DNA of 64,000 nt from Plesiocystis pacifica SIR-1. Its GTDB lineage: Bacteria; Myxococcota_A; Polyangia; Nannocystales; Nannocystaceae. This document shows positions 63,158-64,000 of this stretch, one piece after another. Every line of letters begins with the position of its first letter. The stretch's first letter is position 1. The notes beneath the pieces are model-generated. The model ran no database searches. It had not been told where the DNA came from and saw only the letters and a program-made list of their open reading frames with translations. The position numbers were made by a program, and so were the translations under genes. The stretch lies in NCBI RefSeq assembly GCF_000170895.1, contig NZ_ABCS01000007.1, forward strand, positions 62,001-126,000, in the 5' to 3' direction.

Positions 63158-63556
63158 CTACTGATCGGCGTCGGCGTCGGGCAGCTTGCGGTCGTCGGCG
63201 CGCAGGTACCAGCTGGCGAAGGCGAGGATCGTGAACACGATCGGGCCGATGTACTTGTCGGGCCCGTCGCCGTTGGCGATGTGCGAGTAGGCGGCGCCGC
63301 TCAGGTCGATGACGATGCCCGCGTAGGCCCACTCTTTCAGGCGCGGGAACTTGGGCGCGACGATCGCGACGGCGCCGAGGAACTTGGCCAGGCCGATGAA
63401 GCGGACGATGTACTCCGGGTAGCCCAGGTCGAGGAAGAACTGCACCGCCTCGGGGAAGGCGATGAGATCGGCGAGCCCGCTCGCGCCCATGATGAAGGCG
63501 ACGATCCCCGTGGTGATCCAGTAGCCAACCTTGCGCCCCGTACTCTGCTCAGCCAT
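63158..63556 (-). CDS. DoxX-family membrane protein
   Basis: 132 residues with four membrane helices: ITTGIVAFIMGASGLADLIA, IVRFIGLAKFLGAVAIVAP, EWAYAGIVIDLSGAAYSHIA and IVFTILAFASWYL. The arrangement and a small size fit DoxX-like proteins, often of unclear role, some linked to redox. Repeat copy 5 lies 39 bases upstream of its start. Confidence 0.75.
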   Translation of the reverse strand: MAEQSTGRKVGYWITTGIVAFIMGASGLADLIAFPEAVQFFLDLGYPEYIVRFIGLAKFLGAVAIVAPKFPRLKEWAYAGIVIDLSGAAYSHIANGDGPDKYIGPIVFTILAFASWYLRADDRKLPDADADQ

Positions 63557-63594
63557 GACCCATTCTCGCCCACGGCCCGCACCCCTGCCAAGGG

Positions 63595-63816
63595 CTCAGG
63601 GACTGTGAAGTTTAGCCGTCGTGGACGACCCCACGCCCTCCCTGCCCCACGTCCACGACTCAAAGGCTGTCAACGAATCCACGCCCCCGCTTGCGGGGGC
63701 GACCACATGCCCTCTCAATGGCACGAACTCCATTGCCCACCAAGCCAAAGCGGAGGAGCGGACAGCGACGAAGCGCCCGCGGTCCCAGGCGGCTGCGGGG
63801 GCAAAACAGAACTCAG
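63595..63816 (+). repeat. Modular hairpin repeat, copy 5 (modules A+B)
   Basis: Forward orientation, bounded by CTCAG at 63595 and 63812. Module A has lost the right arm of its first hairpin (GGGACTGTGAAG runs straight into TTTAGCCGTC). The GTCGTGGACG/CGTCCACGAC pair is intact, as are the GCCCCCGC/GCGGGGGC hairpin and the segment CATTGCCCACCAAGCC. The right CTCAG contains the TGA stop codon of the SDR gene on the minus strand. Confidence 0.88.
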
Positions 63817-64000
63817 CGGCCCGACAGAAAAGGCAGGCGCTGGAAGATCGGCTCGGGCAGGTTGCGGACGACGAGCATGATCCACCGCCACCACCCGGGC
63901 ACGTAGATGACGTGGCGACGACCCTCGAGGCCGCGGAGGATCGCCGCCGCGACCTGCGGCACCTCGGCGAACACCGCGGTCTTCGGGTGATCGACGGTCA
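63813..64000 (-). CDS. C-terminal end of a short-chain dehydrogenase/reductase
   Basis: The frame runs off the right edge; only the last 61 residues are present. The end GRRHVIYVPGWWRWIMLVVR, then LPEPIFQRLPFLSGR, is the typical close of SDR (DltE-like) proteins. Active-site residues are outside the window. The TGA stop codon (63813-63815) lies in the CTCAG border of repeat copy 5. Confidence 0.75.
   Translation of the reverse strand, partial: TVDHPKTAVFAEVPQVAAAILRGLEGRRHVIYVPGWWRWIMLVVRNLPEPIFQRLPFLSGR

Overview
The window is high-GC bacterial DNA. It has many lipoproteins with acidic Ser/Thr/Asp/Glu spacers, Ser/Thr kinases, an FHA protein, a giant hybrid sensor kinase and DAP-type cell-wall genes. 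This fits a myxobacterium, most likely the Nannocystales side (Nannocystis/Plesiocystis/Enhygromyxa-like). That placement is inference from gene style; no marker gene proves it. Coding density is high and genes change strand often, so most operons are short.

Layout. 0.1-2.4 kb: a gene end, a lipoprotein and a GT-C-like membrane protein. 2.4-10.5 kb (minus): a type VI secretion cluster, transcribed tssB, tssC, a giant tssA with three ImpA-N-like domains, a fused TssB/TssC-like second sheath gene, then hcp followed by a good intrinsic terminator. Its unfoldase clpV lies apart at 16.4-19.1 kb. No baseplate, membrane-complex or VgrG gene is in the window. 10.9-16.2 kb: small genes, a MurE ligase, a homocitrate-synthase-family enzyme and an Asp/Asn hydroxylase-like protein. 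19.3-26.1 kb: a broken lipoprotein gene with an apparent strand-switched segment, two secreted proteins, an orphan DpnA-like adenine methyltransferase, a sodium/solute symporter and a decayed IgGFc-binding-type lipoprotein. 26.3-31.7 kb: a Cys-rich zinc-ribbon membrane protein, and a neutral-ceramidase-like lipoprotein divergent from a PhoD phosphatase. 31.9-36.0 kb: FHA protein, Ser/Thr kinase with helical repeats, small protein. 36.0-48.3 kb: DUF1295 and acyltransferase membrane enzymes, a sigma factor with an N-terminal extension, dCMP deaminase, a two-component pair, a His-rich membrane protein, class I LysRS and an RlmI-like methyltransferase. 48.3-54.0 kb: a 1909-residue pseudokinase/ATPase/GAF/PAS/histidine kinase. 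54.3-64.0 kb: mostly unknown proteins plus DapD, a CARDB-like secreted protein, DoxX and the end of an SDR.

The most unusual non-coding signal is a family of modular hairpin repeats. There are five clear copies and one degenerate copy. Modules are bounded by CTCAG/CTGAG. Several copies sit on stop codons: the TGA of dapD, of the hydroxylase gene and of the SDR gene lies inside the boundary CTGAG, and the TGA of the homocitrate-synthase-like gene lies in a hairpin arm. One copy is embedded in frame in the 5' end of a lipoprotein gene, and one has its second module in three tandem copies.

Working together: the T6SS genes encode tube, sheath, TssA and recycling ATPase, and the other core parts must be elsewhere. 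DapD makes an intermediate toward meso-DAP, and the MurE-like ligase has the DAP-type motif. The ceramidase and PhoD proteins are exported hydrolases that could release phosphate and lipid from prey or debris.
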